A stretch of DNA of 38,245 nucleotides from the NCBI GenBank assembly GCA_022826865.1, contig JAJDUC010000016.1:1-38245 (forward strand), read 5' to 3'. The notes below the pieces were generated by a model. That model was not told where the DNA came from. It saw only the letters and a program-made list of their open reading frames with translations, and made no database searches. Source of the stretch: Anaerolineae bacterium (GTDB lineage Bacteria; Chloroflexota; Anaerolineae; Aggregatilineales; Phototrophicaceae). Shown here one piece after another: positions 1-8,199 of this stretch (the stretch's first letter is position 1; each line of letters opens with the position of its first letter). A program made the translations under genes and the position numbers.

Positions 1-25
1 CGCTCCCAATGGTAAAATACCTTGT

Positions 26-80
26 GATTCATCAGTTTCACCCTCTTTCCTTGCTAGGTTAGATGTGTTACTGATGAATC
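26..80. other. 11-bp inverted repeat upstream of window edge
   Basis: GATTCATCAGT (26-36) is repeated as its exact reverse complement ACTGATGAATC (70-80) with a 33-base interval. It lies downstream of the leftward operon that ends at 179, so it could be a long-looped terminator-like hairpin or a pair of protein-binding half sites. No T-run follows on the minus strand, so terminator function is not well supported. Confidence 0.35.
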
Positions 81-125
81 TTTCACTTACTTCACAAATC
101 GCGCTATTCAAATCGCCACAAACAT

Positions 126-176
126 GTCCCCTCCTCAGCCATTGCTATGGGGGGATTGAGGGGGGTGAGCCCCGGG
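126..176. repeat. C/G-rich hairpin element, possible degenerate relative of the 34.5-kb MITE-like repeat
   Basis: The stretch has a C-rich left side, a short CCAT/ATGG stem with a 4-base loop (TGCT), and a G-rich right side. This order resembles the better-preserved elements at 32776-32840 and 34535-34698. The similarity was judged by eye only. It sits just after the stop of the leftward operon. Confidence 0.3.
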
Positions 177-178
177 TC

Positions 179-1090
179 CTAAAGACAGATTGGCTGCCTC
201 GGGTCGGCGATGCCGACGCGTTGAAGCAGCCAGTCGATTTCGGCCAAGGTGCCGGCGTCGATCGGGTTGAAGGGCGTTCGCGGCGTCGCATTGGCGATGG
301 CGCCGCGGCGCTGCAAAAAGGCTTTGCGAATCGTGAGATTGATTACCGGTTGATTCTCGTAGCGAATCAGGGGCAGATACTTGTCAAAGATGGCTTCCGC
401 CTCGGCGCGCCGGCCGGCCTTAAATGCCTCGTAAACCGCGACCAGGATTTCGGTGAAGGCGAAGCCGGTCATGGTGCCGGAAGCGCCCCGGCCCAGTTCT
501 TCCAGCAGAAACATCCCGCCCAGACCGCCGAAGATCTCGAATTTGTCGCTGACAGCGCGAATAGCGTCGATCTTCTGCATCAACGGAGGATCTTCAAGTT
601 TGAGGTAACGGGCGTTGGGGATGGCTTCGGCGATAGACGCCAGCGCATCCGGCGACATGATGACATCGTTGACCGGCGGATAATCCTGCACGACGATGGC
701 GCCGCTGATCGTTTCGGCGATCTCGCTGTAGAGCGCCAGGATGGCGGCGTCCGATTTGTCCTCCAGGGGAGGCGGGGCGATCATGACGCCATCTGCCCCG
801 GCTGCGAACGCCGCTTCGCTCAGCGCGATGCACGTCGCGAGTTCGCTGTGGCTTGTGCCGACGACGATCGGGATGGCGCCCGCGACCGTCTCAACTGCCG
901 TGTCCATCACCGCGCGGCGTTCAGCCACGCTGAGCTTGGCCGCCTCCCCCATGACGCCGAGGATGGTCAAACCTTGCGCGCCCAGGCTCATTTGAAAACG
1001 GACCAGTCGCCGCAGGCTGTCATAGTCGACGGAATAGTCCGCCGAGAAAGGCGTGGCGAGGATGTTGAATATGCCGCTGATTCGACCCAT
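179..1090 (-). CDS. DapA/N-acetylneuraminate lyase family aldolase (class I, Schiff base)
   Basis: A 303-residue protein, normal length for the dihydrodipicolinate synthase/NAL superfamily of (beta/alpha)8 lyases and hydratases acting on 2-keto acids. Visible are the GVMGE carboxylate-binding motif (45-49), the catalytic Tyr in QDYPP (Tyr137) and the Schiff-base Lys in RYLKLED (Lys164). It is unlikely to be the lysine-biosynthetic DapA, because it is the last gene of a catabolic-looking operon and starts one base after the stop of the upstream amidohydrolase gene (2332-1091). A role as aldolase or hydratase on a breakdown product of that operon is inferred. The substrate cannot be read from the sequence. 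Confidence 0.88.
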   Translation of the reverse strand: MGRISGIFNILATPFSADYSVDYDSLRRLVRFQMSLGAQGLTILGVMGEAAKLSVAERRAVMDTAVETVAGAIPIVVGTSHSELATCIALSEAAFAAGADGVMIAPPPLEDKSDAAILALYSEIAETISGAIVVQDYPPVNDVIMSPDALASIAEAIPNARYLKLEDPPLMQKIDAIRAVSDKFEIFGGLGGMFLLEELGRGASGTMTGFAFTEILVAVYEAFKAGRRAEAEAIFDKYLPLIRYENQPVINLTIRKAFLQRRGAIANATPRTPFNPIDAGTLAEIDWLLQRVGIADPRQPICL

Positions 1091-2332
1091 TTATCCGACT
1101 CCGATCATTCTCCGGCCGGCGATGAAAACTTGCTCAACCCGTTCCAAGGCGTCAAGATCCGCCAGCGGGTCGCCGTCGATGACGATGATATCGGCTTCCT
1201 TGCCGGCTTCAAGGCTGCCCAGTTTGTCCGCCAGATTGTTGACGGCGGCGGCGGTGCTGGTGGCGCTGCGCAGGGCGTCGTAATTGTCCCGTTTGATGCC
1301 GAGCTCAACCATGAACTTCAACTCCGGCGCAACGACATCGTGGCCGACAACCGGGCTGCCGGCGTCCGTGCCGAAGGCGATGACGACCCCCGCCTGCGCC
1401 GCCCGCAGAATGCCATCGAAGCGCTCGCGGCTTTTGACCGCGGTCTGCCGTTCGGCGATCTTCCATTCAGGGATGTCGTAGCCGCGGGCGATTTCCGCCT
1501 GCGCCTGCATCACCAGGGGGGCGAAGGTTGTGACGATGGGAATGCCCGCGTCCAGCAGCAGTTGAATCGTCTCGTCGCTCATGGCGCCGCCGTGTTCGAT
1601 GACATCGACGCCGAAGGCGGCCACGCGCTGTATAACAGCGTCGAAGGTGGCGTGGGCGGTGATTGTCAAACCCATGCGATGCGTCTCGTCGATCACCGCG
1701 CGCAATTCGTCGTCGGTGAATTCGACCGTGTCATGGCTGCCCATAATCTTGATCAGGTCGGCGCCGCGCTTGACTTGATCGCGCACCGCCCGCCGCATCT
1801 CGTCGGCGCCGCTGGCTTCGCGGCAGCACCAGAAGGTATGCCCGCCGGTCTGGATGATCGCCTCGCCGGTAATGAGCAGGCGCGGCCCGGGGAAAATGCC
1901 CTGCTCCACCGCTTGCTTGGCGAAGAAATTGCTCTGGTTCATGCCCAGGTCGCGCACGAGCGTGATGCCTGCGCGCAGGCTCTTCAGCATATTGCCGGCG
2001 CATTTGTAGGCGCTGATCTCCGGCGGGTCGTCCAGCGATTGACGCGCCAGGTCATGCACGCCGTCCCAAGCCAGGTGCGCATGCGAATTCATCAGGCCCG
2101 GCATGATTGTTTTGCCGCGGCAGTCGATGATCTCGGCCGAAGACTCGCCGAGTTCGGCGGCGTCCCCGACCGCTTTGATGCGACCATTTTCGATTTCGAT
2201 GAAGCCGTTCTCGATGATTTCGTCGCCGCGGCAGGTGAGCAGCCGTCCGCCGACCAGCGCCCGATGCGGCGCCGCGGTATCGAACATCGGCTTGATGATC
2301 TTTTCGAAGCGCCAGGCGGGTGCTTCCGGCAT
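1091..2332 (-). CDS. metal-dependent amidohydrolase (imidazolonepropionase/Xaa-Arg dipeptidase-like)
   Basis: A 413-residue member of the amidohydrolase superfamily with an N-terminal beta-sandwich followed by the TIM barrel. The binuclear metal-site residues are all present: HAH (84/86), a likely carbamylated Lys in LIKIMGS (195), His227 (TAHAT), His247 (IEHGG) and Asp323 (FGTDAGSP). It resembles the group annotated as imidazolonepropionase-like or prolidase-like amidohydrolases, which cleave amide or cyclic-imide bonds. An AGGAGG ribosome-binding site about 10 bases upstream supports the start. It lies 35 bases after the cyclic amidohydrolase gene (2368-3789) and abuts the DapA-family gene, so all are probably cotranscribed. 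The substrate is unknown. Confidence 0.88.
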   Translation of the reverse strand: MPEAPAWRFEKIIKPMFDTAAPHRALVGGRLLTCRGDEIIENGFIEIENGRIKAVGDAAELGESSAEIIDCRGKTIMPGLMNSHAHLAWDGVHDLARQSLDDPPEISAYKCAGNMLKSLRAGITLVRDLGMNQSNFFAKQAVEQGIFPGPRLLITGEAIIQTGGHTFWCCREASGADEMRRAVRDQVKRGADLIKIMGSHDTVEFTDDELRAVIDETHRMGLTITAHATFDAVIQRVAAFGVDVIEHGGAMSDETIQLLLDAGIPIVTTFAPLVMQAQAEIARGYDIPEWKIAERQTAVKSRERFDGILRAAQAGVVIAFGTDAGSPVVGHDVVAPELKFMVELGIKRDNYDALRSATSTAAAVNNLADKLGSLEAGKEADIIVIDGDPLADLDALERVEQVFIAGRRMIGVG

Positions 2333-2367
2333 AGGCTGAATTCCTCCTGCTGAGCGCTTCCGCCGGC

Positions 2368-3789
2368 TTAAAACTCGCGGCTGACGCTCGCGGCATTGGG
2401 ACGGACGAATTGGCCATCGCCGGCCGACCCGACGATCTCGCCCCGCAAGAATACCGTCTTGCCGTTGACGATCGTCCGTTCGACCGCGCCTTTGAAAGTC
2501 ATGCCGGCGTAGAGCTTGTCGCAGTCGCGCGCTTTGCTGAACAGCATATCGCGGTGGATGGTCGTCTCGGTATTGGGATCGTAAATGACCAGGTCGGCGG
2601 CGGCGTCGATGCCGATGTGGCCGCGCTCAGGATAAACGCCGAAGCGCTTCGCCCCGTTCGTCGCCAGCAATTCCACCGCTTGATTCACGCTCAAGCGTCC
2701 GCCCAGGGCCTCGTGCATGACGCCAAGCAGCAACTCCTCCACGCCCGGCGCGCCCGGCGGCGTGGCCCAGATATCTTCGCGGGCGCGCTCTTTTTCTTCC
2801 ACAGTGAATGGCGAGTGATCGGTTGTGATGGACATCAGGGAGCCATCAAGCAGGCCCTGCCAAAGCGCCGCTTGATCAGCCGCAGTGCGCATCGGCGGGT
2901 TGACTTTAGCATAAGGCCCGACCCGGCCCAAATCGTCTTCCGTGAAGAAAAGATAATGCGGGCAGGTTTCGGCGCTGACGGCCGAGCCGGTCGCCTGGAA
3001 GCGGCGGATCACCGCCAGGGCTTCGGCGCCGCTCACATGGGCGATATGCAGGTCGGCGCCGATGCTTTCGTTGAGCGCCAGCAAGGTCGCTATCGCCAGG
3101 GCTTCGACATGCGGCGGGCGGGATTCGCCGTGAGCCGGCACATCGTTGCGATTCGCCTTGATCAGCTGCGCGGTATGCCACTCGAGCAATTGATTGTTCT
3201 CGGCATGCACAGCGCAGACCAGGCCGGTTTCGGCGACCAGACGCAGCGCCTGGTAAAGCTCCGGCACATCCGGCAGGCAAAGGCCCTCGAATTCGTCGTC
3301 TCTGCCCTTGGGCGCGGCAGTCATGAAGATCTTGAAGCCGATTGCGCCCTCGGCGACCATATCGGCGATTTCGTCGCGATCGAGCAAGCCGGGCGCGCCG
3401 TAGAGGCCAAAATTGACATAGGCGTCGCGCTCCCCCAGGGCCTTGCGCATGCGGAAGACATCGCCGGTGGAACAGCAGGGTTTGGAGATCGGCATCTCGA
3501 ATACGCTGGTCACACCGCCGGCTGCGGCCGCCCGCGTCTCGGTGGCGAAGTCGCCCCGCTGCGGATAAGCCGGCGCGCGGCAGTGGAAGTGGATGTCGAT
3601 GGCGCCGGGCAGCAGCAGCTTGCCCGCGGCGTCGATCGTTTCCCCCGCTTCAATGCCGTCCGAGCCGGCGCTTAGGGCGGCGATGCGCCCGTCGCGGATG
3701 CCGACATCGAGTCGGCTGACACCGCTTTCCAGCGCCACTTGCGCGTTTCTGATCAAAGTATCTACTTGCACATCCTGGTCCTTCAGCAA
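2368..3789 (-). CDS. dihydroorotase/allantoinase-type cyclic amidohydrolase
   Basis: A 473-residue cyclic amidohydrolase. Metal ligands are complete: HFH (67/69), Lys153 in GFKIFMT (carbamylated in the family), His195 (VHAENN), His251 (AHVSG) and Asp324 (TTDHSPF). The ETCPHYL and NPPMR stretches are typical of the dihydroorotase/allantoinase branch rather than of dihydropyrimidinase. The family opens five-membered or six-membered cyclic ureides and imides. The surrounding operon (M20 hydrolase, second amidohydrolase, DapA-like lyase, VOC protein, nitroreductase) lacks pyrimidine-biosynthesis genes, so a catabolic role on allantoin, a hydantoin or another ureide is more likely than PyrC function. 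Confidence 0.88.
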   Translation of the reverse strand: MLKDQDVQVDTLIRNAQVALESGVSRLDVGIRDGRIAALSAGSDGIEAGETIDAAGKLLLPGAIDIHFHCRAPAYPQRGDFATETRAAAAGGVTSVFEMPISKPCCSTGDVFRMRKALGERDAYVNFGLYGAPGLLDRDEIADMVAEGAIGFKIFMTAAPKGRDDEFEGLCLPDVPELYQALRLVAETGLVCAVHAENNQLLEWHTAQLIKANRNDVPAHGESRPPHVEALAIATLLALNESIGADLHIAHVSGAEALAVIRRFQATGSAVSAETCPHYLFFTEDDLGRVGPYAKVNPPMRTAADQAALWQGLLDGSLMSITTDHSPFTVEEKERAREDIWATPPGAPGVEELLLGVMHEALGGRLSVNQAVELLATNGAKRFGVYPERGHIGIDAAADLVIYDPNTETTIHRDMLFSKARDCDKLYAGMTFKGAVERTIVNGKTVFLRGEIVGSAGDGQFVRPNAASVSREF

Positions 3790-3809
3790 AATGAATAAAG
3801 GGGTACGTC

Positions 3810-4955
3810 CTAATATAGCGTCCGCCGCAGGAAATCGAGCAAGATCGCAGTCGTCGCCTCATAATCCGCCAGGCGCACATGCTCATCGGCGGCATGCGCG
3901 ACTTCGTAGCTGCCCGGTCCAAATATGATCATGTCGCCCCGCGCCAGATCCATCAGATGCTTGGCGTCGCTGCCCGGCAGGTAGCCGATAGGGCCGGGTT
4001 CTTCATCCAACTGCCCGCGCACGCAATCCATAAAGGTCCGGGCATGTTTGGTGGAAAGGCCGGAATCGAACCAGCGCGAATAGACGAAGTCGCCGATGGC
4101 GGCGCTCGCCGGCGCCACATCAACCGCTTCAATGACGGATTGCAACTCCGCTTTGACATCTTCCGGGTCTTCGCCGGGGATCATGCGCCGGTCGAGATTG
4201 ATAGCGCAGGCATCGGGCACGGCGTTGGCGGTGCTGCCGCCGGCGATCACGCCGATATTGCAGGTGGGAACGCCGACCACCGGGTGAATCAGGCGCGCCA
4301 GGTCGCGGTGATAAAGGTCCAGCGCGGCGACGATTTTGCTCATGGCGACAATGGCGTTGACGCCTCGGTCGGGGTTGGTGGCGTGAACGGAGACGCCGCT
4401 GGTCCGGACGGTGGCGCGCAGCACGCCCTTGTGCGCCGTGGCGACTTTGTTGCCCGTCTGCTCGCCGACGATGATGAAATCGCAAGCGGGCAGGCGCCGG
4501 GCATCGGCCAGCCATTTTGTGCCGAGCTGACCGCCCACTTCTTCTTCGGCGGCGGCCACCAGGACCAGCGTGCCCTGCAGCGCGGCTTGCTCGGATGCCT
4601 CCATCATGGCCAGCATCATCGATGCCAGCACCGCTTTATCGTCGATGCTGCCTTTGCCATAGAGCGCGCCGTCGTGTATCGCGCCGGCGTAGGGATCGAC
4701 GCTCCACTTTTGGGCTTCGGTCGCCGCGATCGGCACGGTGTCGATATGCGCATGCAGCATGATCCGCGGCTCGCCCGCGCCCAGGACAGCGATTGTATTG
4801 AGCGCTTCCGGCTTGGCCGCGGGCGATGGCTGCCTCACGTCGCAGCCGATGGCGCGCATCCGCTCGGCGACAAAATTGGCGATGTCGCGCGTATCGCCGG
4901 GCGGGTTGGGCGATGGGATTCGCACCAACTCCTGCAGCAACTCGACGCCATCCAT
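3810..4955 (-). CDS. M20 family metallohydrolase (ArgE/DapE type)
   Basis: A 381-residue zinc hydrolase of the acetylornithine deacetylase/succinyl-diaminopimelate desuccinylase family. Visible are HIDT (His70/Asp72), the bridging Asp in GSIDDK (105/106), the catalytic AAEEE cluster (137-139), a downstream Glu in IVGEQT (165) and a final AHAADEH stretch near residue 355. Family members deacylate N-acyl or N-carbamoyl amino acids. Its stop is one base from the next upstream gene's region (VOC stop 4957) and 20 bases lie before the cyclic amidohydrolase, so it is in the same transcript. A plausible role is to hydrolyse the ring-opened amide made by the cyclic amidohydrolase. Confidence 0.88.
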   Translation of the reverse strand: MDGVELLQELVRIPSPNPPGDTRDIANFVAERMRAIGCDVRQPSPAAKPEALNTIAVLGAGEPRIMLHAHIDTVPIAATEAQKWSVDPYAGAIHDGALYGKGSIDDKAVLASMMLAMMEASEQAALQGTLVLVAAAEEEVGGQLGTKWLADARRLPACDFIIVGEQTGNKVATAHKGVLRATVRTSGVSVHATNPDRGVNAIVAMSKIVAALDLYHRDLARLIHPVVGVPTCNIGVIAGGSTANAVPDACAINLDRRMIPGEDPEDVKAELQSVIEAVDVAPASAAIGDFVYSRWFDSGLSTKHARTFMDCVRGQLDEEPGPIGYLPGSDAKHLMDLARGDMIIFGPGSYEVAHAADEHVRLADYEATTAILLDFLRRTLY

Positions 4956-4956
4956 T

Positions 4957-5421
4957 TTAGATGCCCTTGACGGTTTTGTATTCTTCCAGCTCTTCCGGCG
5001 TATAGACCTGCATCAGTTCCAGTTCAACGCCGCCGGCTTCTTCCTCCAGGAATGCGACCCAGCCTTCGGGGTGCACGTGGCTGCCTGTGACCTTGCAAGC
5101 GGCGCATTCCTTCAACGTCGCGCCTTTGGCTTGCGCCGCTTCCAGGGCTTCGTCGATATTGGGCACGGCATAGCAGATATGATGCAAACCTTCGTAACCG
5201 CGGTCTTTGATCCAGGCATCGTAACGCCCGCCGGCGTCCATAGATTGGCAGAGCTGATATTCAACGTCGCCGACATCAAAGATGGCGACGATATTGCGCG
5301 ATTTGTCATATTCGTGAACTTCAGCATCATGCCCGACGCCGATGAAATCTTGATAGTGCCGCAGCGCCGCCCGCGCGTCGCTGACCGCAAAAGCCATGTG
5401 TTTGATGTATCGTTCCTGCAT
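4957..5421 (-). CDS. VOC-family protein (glyoxalase/methylmalonyl-CoA epimerase-like)
   Basis: A 154-residue vicinal-oxygen-chelate protein with two beta-alpha-beta-beta-beta modules. Candidate metal ligands are His8 (YIKHMAFAV), Gln56 (VEYQLCQ), His80/81 (GLHHICYAV) and Glu135 (VELELMQ). This spacing matches the His/Gln/His/Glu pattern of glyoxalase I and methylmalonyl-CoA epimerase-like enzymes. It is the first gene after the 131-base gap below the nitroreductase and is followed two bases later by the M20 gene. Isomerase, lyase or dioxygenase activity are all possible in this superfamily, and the reaction cannot be assigned. Confidence 0.82.
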   Translation of the reverse strand: MQERYIKHMAFAVSDARAALRHYQDFIGVGHDAEVHEYDKSRNIVAIFDVGDVEYQLCQSMDAGGRYDAWIKDRGYEGLHHICYAVPNIDEALEAAQAKGATLKECAACKVTGSHVHPEGWVAFLEEEAGGVELELMQVYTPEELEEYKTVKGI

Positions 5422-5552
5422 GTGGGCCCGCCTCTCTTCATCTTTACATTCTGGTTTACATTTTGGGCGGGCGAGAGGCTTTGTCTGCGCGCCCCGGGGA
5501 TCGCCCTTGCCTATTCAGTTTCGCGCGCGAATCAGCCGCTCGACATCGGCGC

Positions 5553-6086
5553 TTAAGTGAAACGCTCCCAATGGGTCAAATCGCGCCAGGTGATGCGCTT
5601 GAAGGCGCGCATGCCCGGTCGGGCATCCGGCGCTCGGCGCCCAACGCAGATGATCATTTCCGGCGAATAACCCGCCGGCAGGTTCAGTATCACCTTGATC
5701 GCTTCTTTGCTGTAAGAGGTGACCGGCCCCGACGCCAGGCCCAGGGCATGGGCCGCGAGCATCATCGTCTGCGCAGCTGTGCCGACATCAATGAGCAGGG
5801 CGCGGTCGCTCGGCGGCACCTGCTGCTCGGCCACGACATCCATGTTGGTGCAGATCAGAATCAGAACGGGGGCTTCCTGGAACATGCCGGGCGAGACCAG
5901 CCGTACCAAGCGGCGCGTCTCGGCGTCTTCGATGACGATATAGCGATTCGGACGCAGGTTGCCGCCGCTGGGCGCCCAGCGCGCTGCTTCAAGGATGGCT
6001 TCGATTTGCTCGCGCGTAACCGGCTCGTCCGTCATCTCCCGCACGACCCGGCGCGTCTTGATGCACTGGAGGACCGCCTCGCTCAT
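5553..6086 (-). CDS. nitroreductase family FMN-dependent oxidoreductase
   Basis: A 177-residue protein from the chosen ATG, whose bases overlap the TGA of the gene above (6406-6083) in an ATGA arrangement. A longer in-frame start at 6143 would fall inside that gene and is not preferred. It has the family's N-terminal CIKTRRVVREM phosphate-binding motif, the AARWAPSGGNLRPNRY flavin-binding segment and a C-terminal MIICVGRR strand. Family members use FMN and NAD(P)H to reduce nitro groups, quinones or enones. It is first-half partner of the leftward operon and divergent from the GntR gene. The substrate is unknown. Confidence 0.85.
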   Translation of the reverse strand: MSEAVLQCIKTRRVVREMTDEPVTREQIEAILEAARWAPSGGNLRPNRYIVIEDAETRRLVRLVSPGMFQEAPVLILICTNMDVVAEQQVPPSDRALLIDVGTAAQTMMLAAHALGLASGPVTSYSKEAIKVILNLPAGYSPEMIICVGRRAPDARPGMRAFKRITWRDLTHWERFT

Positions 6087-6406
6087 GCGCCGCTCTCCTT
6101 CGCCTGGCTGTGGCGCAGCAGGCATTCGGCGACCGAACGGCAAAGCGCTTCGAGCCCTTCCGTATATGCCGGCAAGTCCGACATCTCCATGCGCATATCC
6201 GGAATGCGTTCCATATTGTCTTGCAAGAATTCGCGTGATTTGTCCGAGCTGCGCTCCAGGATCATGCTACTCAGGCGCTCGGTGGCGGTCAGCATGCGCA
6301 TGGGAGCGTAGCGGGCCGGCTCGTCCAACTGAATGCGCGCCGAGCTGATCAGCAGCGCAAGCAGTTCAATCGCTTCGTCTTCTTTCAGAACCCAGTTTTC
6401 GCTCAT
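6083..6406 (-). CDS. small helical protein (DUF6092-like), operon leader
   Basis: A 107-residue, mostly alpha-helical, Glu/Arg-rich protein with no signal peptide or metal motif. The N-terminal pattern (EDEAIELLALLISSARIQLDEP) reminds me of the small proteins annotated DUF6092 in actinobacteria and Chloroflexi. That match is from memory and is uncertain. It is the first gene of the leftward operon, with start 184 bases from the divergent GntR start, and is translationally coupled (ATGA) to the nitroreductase gene. It may be an accessory subunit of that flavoenzyme. Confidence 0.65.
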   Translation of the reverse strand: MSENWVLKEDEAIELLALLISSARIQLDEPARYAPMRMLTATERLSSMILERSSDKSREFLQDNMERIPDMRMEMSDLPAYTEGLEALCRSVAECLLRHSQAKESGA

Positions 6407-6492
6407 GCGCTTCAGGATCCCGGCTCCCGGGCGGCGCGCCTCGTTGCTTGACAGTCCAAGGCTCGTCCGCTATCATCGCCGCTACTTTATCA

Positions 6493-6504
6493 ATTGTCTA
6501 CAAT
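6493..6504. promoter_or_regulatory. putative GntR/FCD operator in the divergent promoter region
   Basis: ATTGT-CT-ACAAT is a perfect 5-bp inverted repeat with a 2-base centre. It lies in the 183-base region (6407-6589) between the leftward catabolic operon and the rightward operon that begins with a GntR regulator. Its core TTGT-N2-ACAA fits the TNGT-N(2-3)-ACNA sites typical of FadR/FCD-subfamily regulators. It is followed by AT-rich sequence (ATATACAAA). Autoregulation and control of both operons by the protein at 6590-7258 is inferred. Confidence 0.55.
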
Positions 6505-6589
6505 ATACAAACTCAGCGATTATATGCAGCGCCGCGCAGGCTGTCAAGTCGCGCGACATGCGCCGAACGCGTAACCGCCGCCTATACGC

Positions 6590-7258
6590 ATGAAACCGAA
6601 TCTACCGCAGATCAAGAATATGTCCATCCGCGAACAATCGCTGGATACCTTGCGGGAAGCGATTCTGTCGGGCGAGCTTAAGCCCGGGCAAGCCTTGACC
6701 GAGATGGATCTTTCGCGGCAATTGGGCGTGAGCCGCGCGCCCATCCGCGAGGCGTTGCGCATCCTCAATTCCGAAGGCTTGGTCGAGACGATTCCCTACC
6801 ACGGCACGACCGTCCGCCGCTTGACGCGCGCCGATATTGAAGAGCTTTACGGCATGAGGATTCTGCTGGAGAACTACGCGATGGAGCGGGCCCTGCAATT
6901 GGGCCAACCGGACGAGTTCGCGCATTTGCGCGCGATCGTAAACGCTATGGTGCGGGCGGGCGACCGGGGCGACTTCCGGGCGGTTAACGCCCTCGATCGT
7001 GATTTTCATGATGCCCTCATGGAAATGAGTCGGCACAGCTTGATGGCGGCGATGTGGCAGATGGTGGCGATGAAAGTGCGGCAGGTGATGGCCCTTGTCA
7101 ACCGCCGCAATTCTGACCTGACGCAGATCGCCCGCCATCATCTGCCCCTGCTTGATGCGATGGAAGCGCGCGATCAGGCCCGCGCCGGCGAATATCTGCG
7201 GGCGCATATCGCATCGGCGGGCGACTTGATCGCGGAAGATTGGCTGGAGACGGAATGA
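6590..7258 (+). CDS. GntR family transcriptional regulator, FCD subfamily
   Basis: A 222-residue regulator. Residues about 10-75 form the winged helix-turn-helix (LREAILSGELKPGQALTE, then LSRQLGVSRAPIREALRIL), the hallmark GntR DNA-binding domain. The remainder is an all-helical FCD ligand-binding domain with the DRDFHDAL Asp/His metal pair and a later ARHHLPLLDAM His. FCD proteins usually respond to carboxylic acids or sugar acids. It is the first gene of a rightward operon and its TGA overlaps the ATG of the epimerase gene. It is divergent from the ureide-type operon, so it may control both. Confidence 0.93.
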   Translation: MKPNLPQIKNMSIREQSLDTLREAILSGELKPGQALTEMDLSRQLGVSRAPIREALRILNSEGLVETIPYHGTTVRRLTRADIEELYGMRILLENYAMERALQLGQPDEFAHLRAIVNAMVRAGDRGDFRAVNALDRDFHDALMEMSRHSLMAAMWQMVAMKVRQVMALVNRRNSDLTQIARHHLPLLDAMEARDQARAGEYLRAHIASAGDLIAEDWLETE

Positions 7259-8199
7259 GGCGGGTCCTGGTCACGGGCGCGAACGGCTTCGTCGGCTGCA
7301 ACATAGTCGCCGCTTTCCTGGAAGCCGGCTGGGGGGTCCTGGCCGTCGATCATGCCTTTGACAATCCCGCATACGGTGATTTGCCAGCCGACGGCTTGCG
7401 CTGCATCGCGGCCGACTGCGCCGATATGCCGCCGCTGACTCCTGACGCGCTGGCGCATGCCGCCGCCGTGACGGCGACGCCGCAAGAACGCGCTGAAAGC
7501 CCGGAGGCGAACCTGCGCGCAAACCTGGAGTCGATGCTGTCGGTTATGGAATACGCCGGGCGGCAGGGGATCGACCGCGCGGTTTTCATCAGCTCCGCCG
7601 CGGCGCTTGGCCCGGCGCCGGCCACCGTCATCGACGAAACCCGCCCGCCGCAGCCGCCAACTGTCTACGGCCTGGCGAAGGCAATCATGGAACAGACGGT
7701 TGCAACGATGCGCCGGGCAAATGCGCGCGACTTCCTGTGCGCGCGGCTGGGGTCGGTGTATGGGCCCTGGGAGTTTCGGCGAGCGACGCGGCCCCGGCTG
7801 AGCCTGGTCGCGCGCATGATGCAGGCGGCGCTAACGCGAGGCGAGATCCTGGTGCAGCAGCCGGAGGCGCTGCGCCAATGGACTTATGCGCCCGATATCG
7901 GGCGGGCCCTGGTCGCCCTCCTGAACGCTGGGACGCTGAATCATGCTCTGTACCAACTGGCGAGCGGGGAGCGCCTCTCGGATTTGCAAGTCGCGCAGAT
8001 GATTGCCAGATTGGCGGATGGCGTTTCCGTGAAGATAGACGAAACCGGGGCCGGGACCGAGCCAGCGGCGAGCAGCCTGGCTCGGCTGAGCAGCAGCCGC
8101 TTGCGCAGTGATGTCGGCTTCAGCGATTGGACCGCCATGAGCGAGCGGACGCTGGCGCCCGCTTTGCAAAGCATTCGCGCGCAAATTGCCGATGCTTAG
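7255..8199 (+). CDS. NAD(P)-dependent sugar epimerase/dehydratase (extended SDR)
   Basis: A 314-residue protein from the ATG at 7255, which overlaps the GntR stop as ATGA. An in-frame TTG at 7240 exists but the Rossmann strand begins right after the ATG. The TGANGFVG nucleotide-binding motif is at about residues 7-14, an SSAAALG catalytic Ser segment follows, and VYGLAKAIME carries the YxxxK pair. The family epimerises, dehydrates or reduces nucleotide sugars and related compounds. It is coupled to a Gfo/Idh/MocA gene downstream (8-base overlap), suggesting a shared sugar-derived substrate. Confidence 0.88.
   Translation: MRRVLVTGANGFVGCNIVAAFLEAGWGVLAVDHAFDNPAYGDLPADGLRCIAADCADMPPLTPDALAHAAAVTATPQERAESPEANLRANLESMLSVMEYAGRQGIDRAVFISSAAALGPAPATVIDETRPPQPPTVYGLAKAIMEQTVATMRRANARDFLCARLGSVYGPWEFRRATRPRLSLVARMMQAALTRGEILVQQPEALRQWTYAPDIGRALVALLNAGTLNHALYQLASGERLSDLQVAQMIARLADGVSVKIDETGAGTEPAASSLARLSSSRLRSDVGFSDWTAMSERTLAPALQSIRAQIADA

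Noticed and set aside
65..2353. 762-codon open frame on the plus strand
   Set aside because: It is antisense to two well-supported genes (DapA family and amidohydrolase) with all catalytic motifs on the minus strand. Long antisense frames are expected in this high-GC, strongly codon-biased DNA, and its protein shows no recognisable domain.
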